A DNA stretch of 64,000 bases from Coenobita brevimanus (taxonomy: Eukaryota > Arthropoda > Malacostraca > Decapoda > Coenobitidae): the NCBI GenBank assembly GCA_032717465.1, contig CM064713.1:13395360-13459359 (forward strand). Direction: 5' to 3'. The position numbers and the translations under genes are program-made. The notes beneath the pieces were generated by a model. That model had not been told where the DNA came from. It ran no database searches and saw only the letters and a list, made by a program, of their open reading frames with translations. Each line of letters begins with the position of its first letter. Position 1 is the first letter of the stretch. This document shows, piece by piece, positions 1 through 10,715 of this stretch.

Positions 1-16
1 TTTCCTTGCTTATCGG

Positions 17-622
17 GTGTATTATTGTCTGAAACCTTTATCGTTGTACAGAATGTCTGGCAGGGGATTAGTAAGGGGTGTAAACAGCTGGGTGCCGGAG
101 CTGGATAAGGTAAGGCTGTTGTACAAAGATGAAGTTGTTCTGCTGTTAACTTGGCATCGTTTTGAGGGACGGTTCTGCTGGGTGGAGGAGGGGCATCTTC
201 ACGAGTATGTTCTGGATCGGTGTTGTGGGTTTATTCTGATACTGGATGTGTGTGAGAGTTGGACACATGCAGTGGTTCTCTACAGAGATCAATATGATGG
301 CTTTTATTATTTTGACAGTGAAGGTAATCCACCACCATTACAAGTTATTCAATATCTTGTTAACTATTGCCCCCCTGATCGGCTTGTTTGTAACTCCATT
401 TAGCTGCAGAGTAATCACTACGGTACTTGTGTATATCACAGTCTCAATGTGGCCATGTACATCAGCAATAGATGGGATTGGACCTGTGAGCAAATTGCCA
501 AAGCATATAGGACTGATCCGGATTCCTATGATGAAGTGCGTGTGGTTGGCAATGTTAGGGAGTTGGCAGAAGAATTTCACCAGTATATTTCTCCAGTAAT
601 ACAGCCCGGCCTTGACAGTTAG
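17..622 (+). pseudogene. Broken adenain-like cysteine protease gene (endogenous viral or Maverick-type remnant)
   Basis: The reading frame runs about 202 codons and is cut once by an in-frame TAG at 401-403. Downstream of that stop the same frame stays open to a TAG at 620-622. Counting from the ATG at 17, His84 (in THAVVLY), Asp100 (in YYFDSEG), Gln131 and Cys138 (Cys at 428-430) have the order and spacing of the C5 adenovirus-type protease catalytic set, including the seven-residue Gln-to-Cys step. Such proteases mature virion proteins in adenoviruses and are also carried by Maverick/Polinton-type elements and related large DNA viruses. No capsid or polymerase gene is visible beside it, but the gene begins at the window edge, so neighbours to the left are unknown. 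The ATG at 53 is an alternative start. The family call is inferred from motif order; the host virus group is not resolved. Confidence 0.55.
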
Positions 623-829
623 CATTTGGTGCCATACTGATTATATACACCACTCGTGTTTCCGTCCATCTTTCATTTTAATACATCTTCACTATTGGGC
701 CCGTTATTGTCACTTTATTGTTTGGTTTATTTAGTATTTTGCTTCCATGGATTTTAAAATTTACTGATAAAACTAATGTATTACGGTGTATCTCAGCCCA
801 ACCCAGGCTAGACAACACATGGCATTTTG

Positions 830-1515
830 TGGTCCAGTTCTTTGGCATTTGTTGGATTCTGTGGCATTTTTCAGTACTAACCTTGGCATCTCTCACTCCT
901 AGCCTTTGGCATTTCTCGAGTGCTAAGTGATCATTTGGCGTATTTAATTGTAATCTTTGGCATTTTAGGGGTGACCCTTGTGCATTTCCTGAGTTTTAAC
1001 TTTTCGTATATCTGCATCCTGACATTTGGAATTTGTTAGTCCTAACTATGGCAGCTTTCAATCCTAACTTTAGCATTTTTCAGTTGTAACTTTTGGCATT
1101 TTCATTCCTGACTATTGGCAGTTTTTAGTTTTAACCTTTTTTTTTTTTTTTATATGAAACTGCATTTTTTTTTTTTTTTTCGTTCAAACCTTTTGTGGCC
1201 ATTTTAGTCCCAACATTGGCATCTTTCAGTCCTACCTGTTGGCGTTTTCCATTCCTTACCTTTGGCATTTTTTGATGTGTTACTTTGCTATTTCGTAAGT
1301 TCTAACCTTTGGCATTGTTTAGTCTTAACCATTGCCACTTTAGTGACATTTAGGGTCCTAACTTTTGGCAAATGTGAGTCCTAACCTTGGCATCTTTGTC
1401 CTAACTTTGGCATTTGGGGTTATAACAATGGCATCCTTCAGTTCTAATCTTTGCCTTTTTAAAATCCTGATTTTGGCGTTTTTTGGCCCCAACTTTGACA
1501 TTTTTCAGTCGTCAC
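830..1515. repeat. Diverged 20-30 bp tandem repeat, core CTAACYTTTGGCATTTTT
   Basis: The motif YTTTGGCATTT, usually preceded by an AGTCCTAAC-like segment, recurs about every 20-35 bases through this AT-rich stretch, as in 'cctaacctttggcattgttt' near 1300 and 'cctaactttggcatttgggg' near 1400. Units are heavily diverged and broken by poly-T runs at 1137-1151 and 1166-1180. No open frame of note lies here. It looks like an old, decayed minisatellite. Confidence 0.55.
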
Positions 1516-1539
1516 CTGAGCATCACACTAGCGAGGTGG

Positions 1540-1997
1540 TTGTTGTGGCTCCAGACTCACCAGAACATGAACCCAGTGGACTGCAGGCTGAAGTTACCCT
1601 TATTTACAGGCATTACACAAACCAGATCTATTACCCTAACCCATTCCAAAAAATTAAGGTCCTGAGTGATGATCTTTTCTGTATACTGTATTGATCGATT
1701 ATGCAGCAAATCCTTCATGTGAAGTTGAACCCAGTGGACTGCAGGCTGAAATTGTTTTTGTTATGGGAATTACACAAACTTAACGCAACTTAACCGATCC
1801 AATATGAAGGTTCCAAGTGATGTATCTTTTCTGTATATTGGCCGTTTTACCCGAGGATGCCTTCATGTGGTGGCATTGATATAACTTAGCTGCTCCTCTG
1901 CTGTTACAGAAATGTCCCCCATCTCCCCAAAGGAGGATGGTGGACTGCAGGAGGAGGGCATCTTCATTGAGCCTGAGGTTGCAAGTACTACTGCTGC
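1540..1997 (+). repeat. Dispersed repeat family R1, copy 1 (left part)
   Basis: This stretch holds AACCCAGTGGACTGCAGGCT at 1569 and 1728, GATGCCTTCATGTGGTGGCA at about 1855, and an AAAGGAGGATGGTGGACTGCAGGAGGAG-type segment at about 1927. The same modules occur at 12260-12720, 13130-13560 and 52820-53010, which marks one dispersed family. The 42-bp array that follows is an expansion inside this copy. No coding function is evident, and the class of the parent element is unknown. Confidence 0.55.
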
Positions 1998-2433
1998 CCA
2001 GCCAGTCCTGCATCATCAAGGCTGCATAATGGACTCTACCCAGCCAGTCCTGCATCATCAAGGCTGCATAATGGACTCTACCCAGCCAGTCCTGCATCAT
2101 CAGGGCTGCATAATGGACTCTACCCAGCCAGTCCTGCATCATCAAGGCTGCATAATGGACTCTACCCAGCCAGTCCTGCATCATCAGGGCTGCATAATGG
2201 ACTCTACCCAGCCAGTCCTGCATCATCAGGGCTGCATAATGGACTCTACCCAGCCAGTCCTGCATCATCAGGGCTGCATAATGGACTCTACCCAGCCAGT
2301 CCTGCATCATCAAGGCTGCATAATGGACTCTACCCAGCCAGTCCTGCATCATCAGGGCTGCATAATGGACTCAGGTTGCAAGTACTGCTGCTGCCCAGCC
2401 AGTCCTGCATCATCAGTGCTGCATAATGGACTC
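1997..2433. repeat. 42-bp minisatellite, nine full units plus one separated unit
   Basis: The unit begins CCCAGCCAGTCCTGCATCAT and starts at 1997, 2039, 2081, 2123, 2165, 2207, 2249, 2291 and 2333. A tenth unit starts at about 2394, after a 20-base segment (2374-2393) that also precedes the first unit. Units differ mainly at one A/G site. Because 42 is a multiple of three, the array is open in both directions: on plus it gives repeats of MDSTQPVLHHQGCI, and a long minus frame also runs through. I read these as repeat artefacts, not genes. A diverged extra unit lies at about 2535-2580. Confidence 0.9.
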
Positions 2434-2870
2434 GAAGTTAGTTGCACAGTTTTTGCAAATTATTTAGCTAAACCATCCACTCACAGAACAGATTTGGGTT
2501 TATATTAAAATGAGTAGCCATTAGCACATTGTTATCCTGCCAGTCTGAGTCGTCATCTGGGCTTCATAATAGACTGAAATTGGGATCAGTTATTCGTAAT
2601 GTGTCCACTAAAACATTCAGTTACCTGAATGGATTTGACTGGGTATTAATACGAATGATAGCATTGGACATTCCGTTAACCTTTTCTTTGCTTGGTGCTC
2701 TCTGATTCAGGCAACTCCTGTATCCAAGAGCAGTATTTTAAGGTAAAGTTTGTTCAGATACATTAGTTTTATTTTTTACGGTACATGGGTGACGAGAGCA
2801 TATGTAAAGCAGCCTTACAGCTTTACTCTTTATTGTGGCTTTAGACTCCCTCCCCCAAGAGGGTCATATC

Positions 2871-3250
2871 ATACCCATTACACACCTACAGCAGCAAATA
2901 GCCACAGCAGAATTCAGATATAACTATGCATATGTTATGTGGGATTATCACAAGTGGCCATAGATGGTTACCTCCCGCCAAGTACAGAGCCAGTCATAAT
3001 ACACATTACAGCAGCCTAATAACTTCAGATGATACCGGTAATCACTTTAATACATGGGTTGCGTGGGGCTGTGTCCAGTGGCCATAGTTTTTCATGTGCC
3101 ACTCCAAGTATGTATCCAGTTATAATATACTCTGTACACACTTACAGCAGTACAGTACCTGCAACTGCATTTGGATAACATGGGTTATATGGGGTTATGT
3201 GGTCACAAAGGGTTACTCCCAAGTAAACCCAAATATTGTAACAGTGAATG
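2871..3250. repeat. Three diverged tandem units of about 130 bp
   Basis: Landmarks recur in the same order: 'ctacagcag' or 'ttacagcag', then a TATGTTATGTGGG-like or ACATGGGTT-like segment, then 'agtggccatag', then 'ccaagta' with 'ccagt(c/t)ataata'. The first two units start near 2885 and 3007; the third, near 3142, is partial. Divergence is high. No coding potential is seen. Confidence 0.45.
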
Positions 3251-4265
3251 GATTTGGGTGTAAAAAGTACAATCCAGGATAAGTCTCTGAGGAGTTGGCT
3301 GTGTGTATCTCCATATCTAGTGGTTTGTGTAGATGATTTTATTTTTTGAGGGGCAGGATATTGGTAAAGAGGAATATTGATTTGGGTGAAGAGTTTTGGT
3401 GCATAAAACAGCAATCCAGATAAGCAAAGCTTGGATTTTAATTTTTCATATACTGAGGTTGATTGTATTTTTTTTTCCAGATAACACCAGATGATTTTAT
3501 GCCAAATTAAAATGGACAGAGTATAGTGTAGGTGTGTTATTAGTCATGAAGTGTGGTTATGGATGACGGCAGTGGCACAAGGTTATGTGCACTGATTTCT
3601 CGCTGGCTTAGATGCATTGCCCCTTACAAGAGGGAGGTGTGGAGGTTTGAAGAACTCCATGTTGTGAATTTTTAAAAATTGCATTATTTAATGCCTCTTT
3701 GTAAGGTTCATTTTATGAGCAACATTCCATTAAATATTTTTAAAAATAATTTAGATAGTGTATATATACTTATAACTATGTGACTAGACCACTGGAAAGA
3801 AAAAATTTCATAATGCACTCCTGTAAGAAATACCATAGGATAAAAATGTATGCAAAGTTGAACAAAAAGCCAGGAATAGGTAACATCTGGTGTGACTGAA
3901 ACAATCCTATCTTACCTCTAAATTTTCCAGGGGAAGGCCACAAAACTGCAGGAGTAGGTCGAGTGTTCCTGTTGGGAGTTACCTGGGAGGAGAAGAGTCA
4001 CTGCCTCCATGGAGGCTTACACAGAGGGACCTTTGTACGTGGAACCAAAAGGTGGGTGAGGCTGTGCCACTTTGGCTTTTGTCTGGAGTGAGTGATTGAA
4101 CTGCCAGTGGTTCTTTTGTTGGATAGTATCAGTGGGATGTAGTATCAGAAATCACATGCAGTAAGCAAAGTCTCAGTCTGGTGCCATGGGCAAAATACAG
4201 GCAGCCATCCATATTTGCAGGTTTGCTATTTGTGAATTGGGCTGTTTGTAGCTTAATGTGCCATC
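3251..4265. other. Unassigned DNA; a possible exon lies at 3931-4051
   Basis: No mobile element is recognised here. The stretch 3931-4051 is bounded by a pyrimidine-rich CAG acceptor-like site (ttttccag, ending 3930) and an AAAAG/GTGGGT donor-like site, and is open in two frames on plus. It is short, and nothing next to it confirms a gene. Confidence 0.2.
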
Positions 4266-6918
4266 AATAATCTATCTATCTATCTATTGCCAGACGCCTC
4301 AATCCCATAATCGGTGGCCAGAAGCAAATCTCCTCCATGTCGCCCTGTCCCACGCCATTTCACTGACGTGCTCCCAGCTCACACCCTCCTCTCTTGTATA
4401 CCTCTCCACTCCATCCCTTCATCTCATCCTTGGCCTCCCCCTCCCTCTCCTCCCCTCCACCTCACTCACATACACTCTCCTTGTCAGTCTCACACTCTCC
4501 ATCCTTTCCATATGGGCAAACCACCTCAATGTTTTTCTCCTCACGCTTCCTGTCACGTCCGCATCTACACCACAACGCTCCTTCACTTCCTCATTTGTCA
4601 GTCTGTCTCTCCATGTGACTTCACATGCTCCACTTAAATAGCTGACTTCCACTGCGCACACTCTTGACTTCTGTCCCTCCAACAAGGTCGAAGCTTCACT
4701 TCCATAAGTTCGAGTTGGTGTCACAATACTGTCATGTAGTAACACTTTCACTTCCATGCTCACTTCCCTGTTTCTTATCACTGCTTTCAAAGAACCAGCA
4801 ACCTTTCTTCCTTGTACCCTTTCAAGCACTTCACCCTCTAAACTCATCATACTACCCAAGTACTTAAACGCATTCACATTTTCAATTTTCTCCTCATCCA
4901 GCCTCACTGTACATTCACTGATTTCATTTCTCTCGAAGACCTTAACTTTACTCTTCCCTACATTCACCTTTAGATTCCGTTTCTTACACACACTCTCAAA
5001 CTCATCCACCAAGCCTTGCAGCTCCCCTTCATCTTCACTCAGCAACACAGTATCATATGCTAACAACGGTACAGGGAGTTTCCAAACAGCCCTTTCTCAT
5101 TAGGGCCGCTCCAGCATCCACTGCCCTACCTTGTATCTTTTATAACCCCATCCTTATAGAGACAGCAGCCATGGAGACATGACACATCCCTGTTTTCAAA
5201 AAGAAAAATTCACTCAGTTCACTGTTCACATGCATGGCAGCCTTAGCACCCTCATACATAGTCTTCACGACATTCAAAAACTTCCCATCTACTCCATATA
5301 TTCTCTAATACTTTCCACAGTCCTTGTCTATCCACCCTGTCACATGCGTTCTCCCAAGTCCATGGAGGACGCATACACCTTCTTTCCCTTCTCTAGAAAC
5401 TTTTCCACTAAAGATCTAATAATGAATATATGATCTACACGAGCTCTTCCCTTCCTAAAACCTCCCTGTTCTTCTCCAAGAATTCCTCTGTTATTTCCCT
5501 AACTCTGTCAATAAGTTTTCTACCGTATACTTTTCCTATTACACTGAAAAGACAAATGCCCCTATGATTACCACACACTTCTTTTCTTTTTTCCTTTGTA
5601 CAGGGGAATAATTATAGCAGATTTCCAATCCTCCGGGACTCTACCTTCCTCCCAGGCCAATCTGCACATCTTCCACATCCATTCAACTACTATCTCTCCC
5701 TCATGCTTCAGCATTTCACCACACACTCCATCAGTTCCTGGGTCTTTCCCCATTTTGGCTTTCTTCATTGCTTCCACAACTTCCATCTTAATGATTTCTT
5801 CCTCTGTTCTCACATCCCTCCTTCTCCCAGTCATTCCCCAGCCGCATATACTTGCATTGCTTTCATTCCCATGTTCAACAATTAATTAAAGTGTTCTCTC
5901 CATTACCTCATTTCATCACACTTCTCCACTAGTAATCTACTATTTTTATCTTTCACTCCCCGACAATCTTCTTTAACACCCTGTCTATCTCTACCTCTTT
6001 CCAGAACATTTTCTTACATTCCCTCCACGTTACACTCAAATTCCAAATCCTCATCCACTCTCTTCTTACTCTCTCCCTCACTAATCATTTCACTTCTCTC
6101 TTCCTCTCTACCTATGACTCTCTTCCGTGTCTCAACTTCCTCTACGCCCTTGTTTTTCATCCACTCACTGTATGCTTTCTTCATTTGTGCCACAGCCTGT
6201 CTCACCTCTTCATTCCACCATGCAGTTCCTTGCACCCCCTTTCGTCTTCTCTTCAACCTACACACTACCTCATATGCTGCACAGATTTCTTCTGTGAATG
6301 TCTTGCACACATCTTCCATGTCCCCCATCTGCTCCAAATCTTATTTACCCAATCACTCCTCCACTTGTCTCTTATATTCTGCTTTTTTATCCATTCTCGC
6401 GTAACCTTTCCACCTTGCTTGTATGAAGTACTTCCTCCTGTCCTTCCCTTCTGCTATTCCTCCATTCCATATGAACCTTGACTCTCACCGCCACTCAGTG
6501 GTGGTCAGAAAGTTCACTCCCCCAACCTGTATATGCTCTTGCATCCATTACATACCATCTCATCCTATCATCCTCACACACATAGTCAATCAGTCATTGC
6601 CCTCCGTTCATTCAGTTCACCACCCACCCTTCTCATCACTTGCCATGTATACCTGTGGATCATTTTGTGTCTGAAGAGGTTATTGGCTATCACCAACCCC
6701 ATCCCGGCACAAATGTCCACTAGAGCACTGCCATTCTCATCCACTTTTGCAGGCACACCCCACTCACCAGCTACTCAATCCACCTTCACATTCCCTACTT
6801 TTCCATTCATATCTCCAATCAAAAACACTCTTTCACTACTTCCAAACTTTTCCATGGACGCTTCTACATTTTGTCCAGAACTCATCTTTCACTCTGCTTG
6901 CACGATCTTGCATTGGCG

Positions 6919-6920
<2 letters not shown>

Positions 6921-6993
<73 letters not shown>
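6921..6993. repeat. (CA)n microsatellite inside LINE copy A endonuclease
   Basis: About 33 CA units, preceded by GCGCGCGC, sit exactly where copies E and F read a short TGTGTATGTGTATGCG-type sequence. The tract has expanded from that native stretch of the endonuclease coding region. Confidence 0.95.
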
Positions 6994-6997
<4 letters not shown>

Positions 6998-7374
6998 GCC
7001 CACATCTGTAGTCCAATTTTCCGTCTTACCCACACAGTCCTTCAGCCTTTCATATTCTCCTTCCATCTCTTGCTTACAATAATACACGCTTCTTTTTTTG
7101 CCCTCTTATTCTCACCCACTCCCTCGCATATACCCCATCATTCCCATTGTCTCACACTCTCACCTCACCATTTAGTTTCACTTAATCCACATACTACATC
7201 CACTTTCGCATTCTCAAGCTCCTGGACAATCTCTCTCTCTTTCACCTCATCATTTGCACCCCTTACATTCCATGTCGCAATCCATACCATGTCCTTTGAT
7301 TGGTCCTTAGTCGTCACGAGTTGGTCAGTCCTGGTGCGAGGCTTCTTGTTCGTATTGTTAGTTAATTGTTTCCC

Positions 7375-7540
7375 AGGGAGGGGCACTAACCCTCCGCCAA
7401 CCTACTTGTTGTCACGTAGGGAACACGTGGTGGTTAGTTATAAGGTAACCACCCAGCGTTGTCAATGATTTCCTGGTTTACAGGAAATCATTTGGTTTGC
7501 CAGTCATTGTAGAGCTATACTAAAAACAGAGTACCACTAC
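7375..7540 (-). other. LINE family 1 5' UTR with hairpin module
   Basis: Read on minus this holds a hairpin (AAATGATTTCCTG with CAGGAAATCATT, 7466-7493), then ACAACGCTGGGTGGTTACC, then GTAGGTTGGCGGAGGGTTAG. The same ordered blocks occur in the non-autonomous elements at 51895-52245 and 18130-18365. The hairpin block alone occurs in the tRNA-type SINE at 10362-10715. It probably marks the true 5' region of the LINE. Confidence 0.7.
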
Positions 7541-8704
7541 ACCAAGTTGGTGGATAATGGGCACCCCTACCTATCCCCCCCCCCTCCGCACAAACACCAC
7601 CGCCACTGCCACCGCCACCACCCTAGGGCAGGGTGAAGAGTAGCAATGTCCAGACAGCCCAAAGTTGCCCAATCCAATGAGCCACGCTTCCATTCACTCA
7701 TCATTCAAGCCCTCGGAATCCTGGCTCTATCGGATACGCCAAACACATTCATCAGGTTTTGTAGCTTCACACAAACGTATCCGATAGAGTCAATCCAGAC
7801 GCTGTCACGTTAAAAAGGGGTGCCAAATCCCTGATCATGCACTTCTCACACTATTCATGCAGCCAGCTATATCTCTTGTCAGTTCCCTAGCCTCACCAAC
7901 TTCCAAACCTCTCTTCTTCACACACTCATCCACCACATCTCTCCACCTTTTCCTTGGCCTACCTCGCCTCCTCCCTCCTTCAAATTCGCTCAGATATACC
8001 TTTTTCACCACTCTGTTGTTATCCATTCTCTCCACATGACCATACCATCTCAGTACACTCGCTTCGATTCTGGTGTCCACAGACTTCCTCACTCCACATC
8101 TTTTACGAATCACATTATTTCGTATCCTGTCCACTCTCTGTATTCTACATACATTCCTCAGCAGTCCCATCTCCATTGCTCTCGCTCTTGACTTTTCATT
8201 TTCATGCCACTCCATAGTCTCACATCTGTATGTTAAAGTTGGCACTAACACTCATGTAATCCTCGTGCAGCTGCAACACTCAAGCCTATGTTTCTTATCA
8301 AGGCCTTCATTGCACCAGCTACTTTCCTTCCTTGTGTCACTCTACTTTCCACTTCTTTTGCACATTTTCCTCTTTTCTGTCATTGTACCCAGGTATTTGA
8401 ACTCTCTCACCAATTTCAGTCTCTCTCTATTCACTATAACATCGCACTGTGAGTCACCTTCTTTCTCAATAACCATCACTTTACTCTTTTCTACATATAC
8501 TCTCAAGGCACGACGCTCACAGACATCAGCAGAACTCTGCACTAGCCTATCAAGTTCTTGTCCGGTTCTTGCAAGCAGTACTGCATCATCAGCATACAAC
8601 AAATTTGAGATATTCCATCCATCACCATTCGTTACCAACGCTATTCCCCTCTCCATTACTCGTGTTTTTACTTCTCTCATCACCCCATCCATATATGTAG
8701 TGAA

Positions 8705-9041
8705 CGACCATGGGGACAGCACACAACTTTGTCGCACGCCCACACCGATTGTGAACCATTCACTTAGAAGCCCACTAACCCTTACACATGCTTCACTGCC
8801 ATCATAAAAACTCTTGACGGCACCTACCAGCTTACCATCTACACTGTACATGCGCAAAACTTTCCACAATCCTTCTCTGTCCACTTTATCGTATGCTTTT
8901 TCTAGATCCATGAATGCCATAAACACCTTATGGTCCTTCTCACAAGCCCTCTCCGCTGTCTCACTACAAATATTTGATCCACACATCTTCTGCCACTTCT
9001 AAAGCCACCCTGTTCATCACCCACTAGTCTGCTATTTCTTA

Positions 9042-9102
<61 letters not shown>

Positions 9103-9445
9103 CAACCACAGGGACATCATTCAACCTTGTCGCACGCCCACACTGATCGTGAACTGTTCACTTAGAGGCCCAGTTACACATGCCTCACTACCATCACAAA
9201 AACTCTTAATGGCACATTGCAGCTTACCATCTACACTGCACATACGCACGACTTTCCACATCTCTGTCTACACTGTCGTATGCTTTTCCCAGATCCATAA
9301 ATGCCATAAACACCTTATAGTCCTTCTCACAAGCCTTCTCCACTACCTGTTACACTGCAAATATTTGATCCACACATCCTCTGCCACTCCTAAAGCCGCC
9401 CTGTTCATCTCTCACTGTGCCTTCTGATATCTTTCTTACTTTGTA
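8705..9445 (-). repeat. Internal duplication of LINE family 2 RT segment with (TA)n at the junction
   Basis: About 330 bases at 8705-9035 recur at 9103-9445; both hold CGTCGCACGCCCACAC-type and ATTTGATCCACACATC segments. A pure (TA)n tract at 9043-9100 separates them. The LINE continues normally upstream of the second copy, so this is a duplication inside one element and not two insertions. Confidence 0.65.
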
Positions 9446-9975
9446 CTAATTCTTCCATATACCTTCCCTACAACACTCAATATACTTATGCCACAATGAT
9501 TCTTGCACTCACTTCGCTCACCCTTATTTCTGTACAGGGGTACAATCACAGTCTTTTTTCCACTCTACTAGAACAGTTTCATTCATCCATGCCTTCTTAC
9601 ATTATCTGCAACAAGCACTTCATTCTGCTTTCTCCACTATACTTAATCATCTCTACATACACCTCATCATCACCAGCTACTTTCCCATTTTTCAGCCGTT
9701 TCACAGTGTTCTTCACTTCAGTGTCACGTTTCCTGGCACTGCATTCCTTCTCTGCACACCCCCAAAACCAATCATGTTTACAGTGGCTCTGCCCTCTCTA
9801 TTCCCATTCATCATACTTTCAAAATATTCTTTCCATCTGGACCTTACTTCATCCCCATGGGTTCATAATCTACCACTTACATCCCTCACACTTCCTTCCA
9901 CTGTTACTTCTACATTTCCACACCTCTTTCCAGAATAGTTTCATATTTTGAGAGTAATTTGCATTAATTTTTCTT

Positions 9976-10084
9976 CCTAGATCAAGGGTGGGGAACGTCT
10001 GGTCTCCGGGCCGTATAAGGCCCGCAAGACCATTTGATCAGGCCCGCGAGGCAATTCATAAATGCTATTTCATAAACTCATGAA

Positions 10085-10164
<80 letters not shown>

Positions 10165-10282
10165 GTAGGCTACTGGGCTACAGTTGATTTTCAGCTGTTA
10201 ATTTTGTATGGTCCGCGAGTGATGTTAAAAATATCCTAATGATCCTTAATAGGAGAAAGGTTCCCCACCCCTCTCCTAGATC
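9976..10282. mobile_element. hAT-type MITE with 8-bp target duplication CCTAGATC
   Basis: The 8-bp direct repeat CCTAGATC at 9976-9983 and 10275-10282 flanks a 291-bp insert. The insert starts AAGGGTGGGGAAC and ends GTTCCCCACCCCTCT, giving short terminal inverted repeats built on GGGTGGGGAAC. An 8-bp duplication and such ends fit the hAT superfamily. No transposase is present, so it is non-autonomous. Its middle has been overtaken by a long (TA)n tract at 10088-10162. It interrupts LINE family 2. Confidence 0.8.
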
Positions 10283-10361
10283 ATCATTTACCTCCTTCTT
10301 TTTCCTCTTCACTTGTCTCTTTACGTGCTTCTTGTCCTCAATATATTCAGTTCTATCCATC

Positions 10362-10715
10362 CATTGATCATCCTATCCTATGTCGCCCCATGAGGAGCGT
10401 AGGAACCCTGCTCTTGGCAAGTTGGTCCTGACATTTAAGTTGAGAGTGACCAGCCTCACTCATCCCTGAGTGGCATTACGTGAGCAATAAACCTCAACCT
10501 TCCCTTGGATATAAACCTACAGAGGCTCAATCAGATTGGAGCACCTTAATTACCCACTAACCACCAGGCGCCATAATTTGGTTATATGACTACCACCCAG
10601 CGTAGTAAATGGTTTCGTAGTGTACAGGAAACCATTTGGCTTGTCATTCAGTGTAGAGTTACCCATAGGCAGAAGGAAGAGGAAAGAATGAAGTAAAGAA
10701 AGACAGAAGAGGGAG
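10362..10715 (-). mobile_element. tRNA-type SINE, family A, inserted in LINE family 2
   Basis: On minus the element runs from a pyrimidine-rich 5' part (about 10715-10660), through the shared hairpin (AAATGGTTTC with GAAACCATTT, 10607-10637), to a tRNA-like part: a box A-like TGGTTAGTGGG near 10565 and a box B-like GGTTTATATCC near 10515. The body contains TGTCAGGACCAACTTG and the tail is (ATGG)n at about 10360. LINE family 2 coding resumes on both sides. Other copies are at 31028-31275, 45388-45545, 48590-49080, 54070-54290 and a tail piece at 11738-11820. Confidence 0.7.

Larger units (their letters stand above)
4267..7540 (-). mobile_element. LINE family 1, copy A: nearly full-length, decayed
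   Basis: On the minus strand the 5' UTR (about 7375-7540, with the hairpin at 7466-7493) is followed by an apurinic-type endonuclease start (7165-7386, motifs TWNVRG and ETKW). Broken middle and reverse-transcriptase pieces follow (6014-6337; 5568-5834; 4419-5066, the RT C-terminus with KYLGSMMS, TYGSEA and RWFAHMERME). The 3' end is GGCGTCTGGCAATAG followed by (GATA)n, which reads as TATC repeats at 4267-4287 on plus. Short-repeat 3' tails and this endonuclease-RT layout suggest an RTE-like clade (inference). Frameshifts and a (CA)n expansion at 6927-6992 break the frame. The element would supply EN and RT for copy-and-paste movement when intact. Confidence 0.85.

Noticed and set aside
1780..2508. 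Long open frames on both strands (about 190 residues each)
   Set aside because: They consist of the 42-bp array, whose length is a multiple of three; no domain is present.
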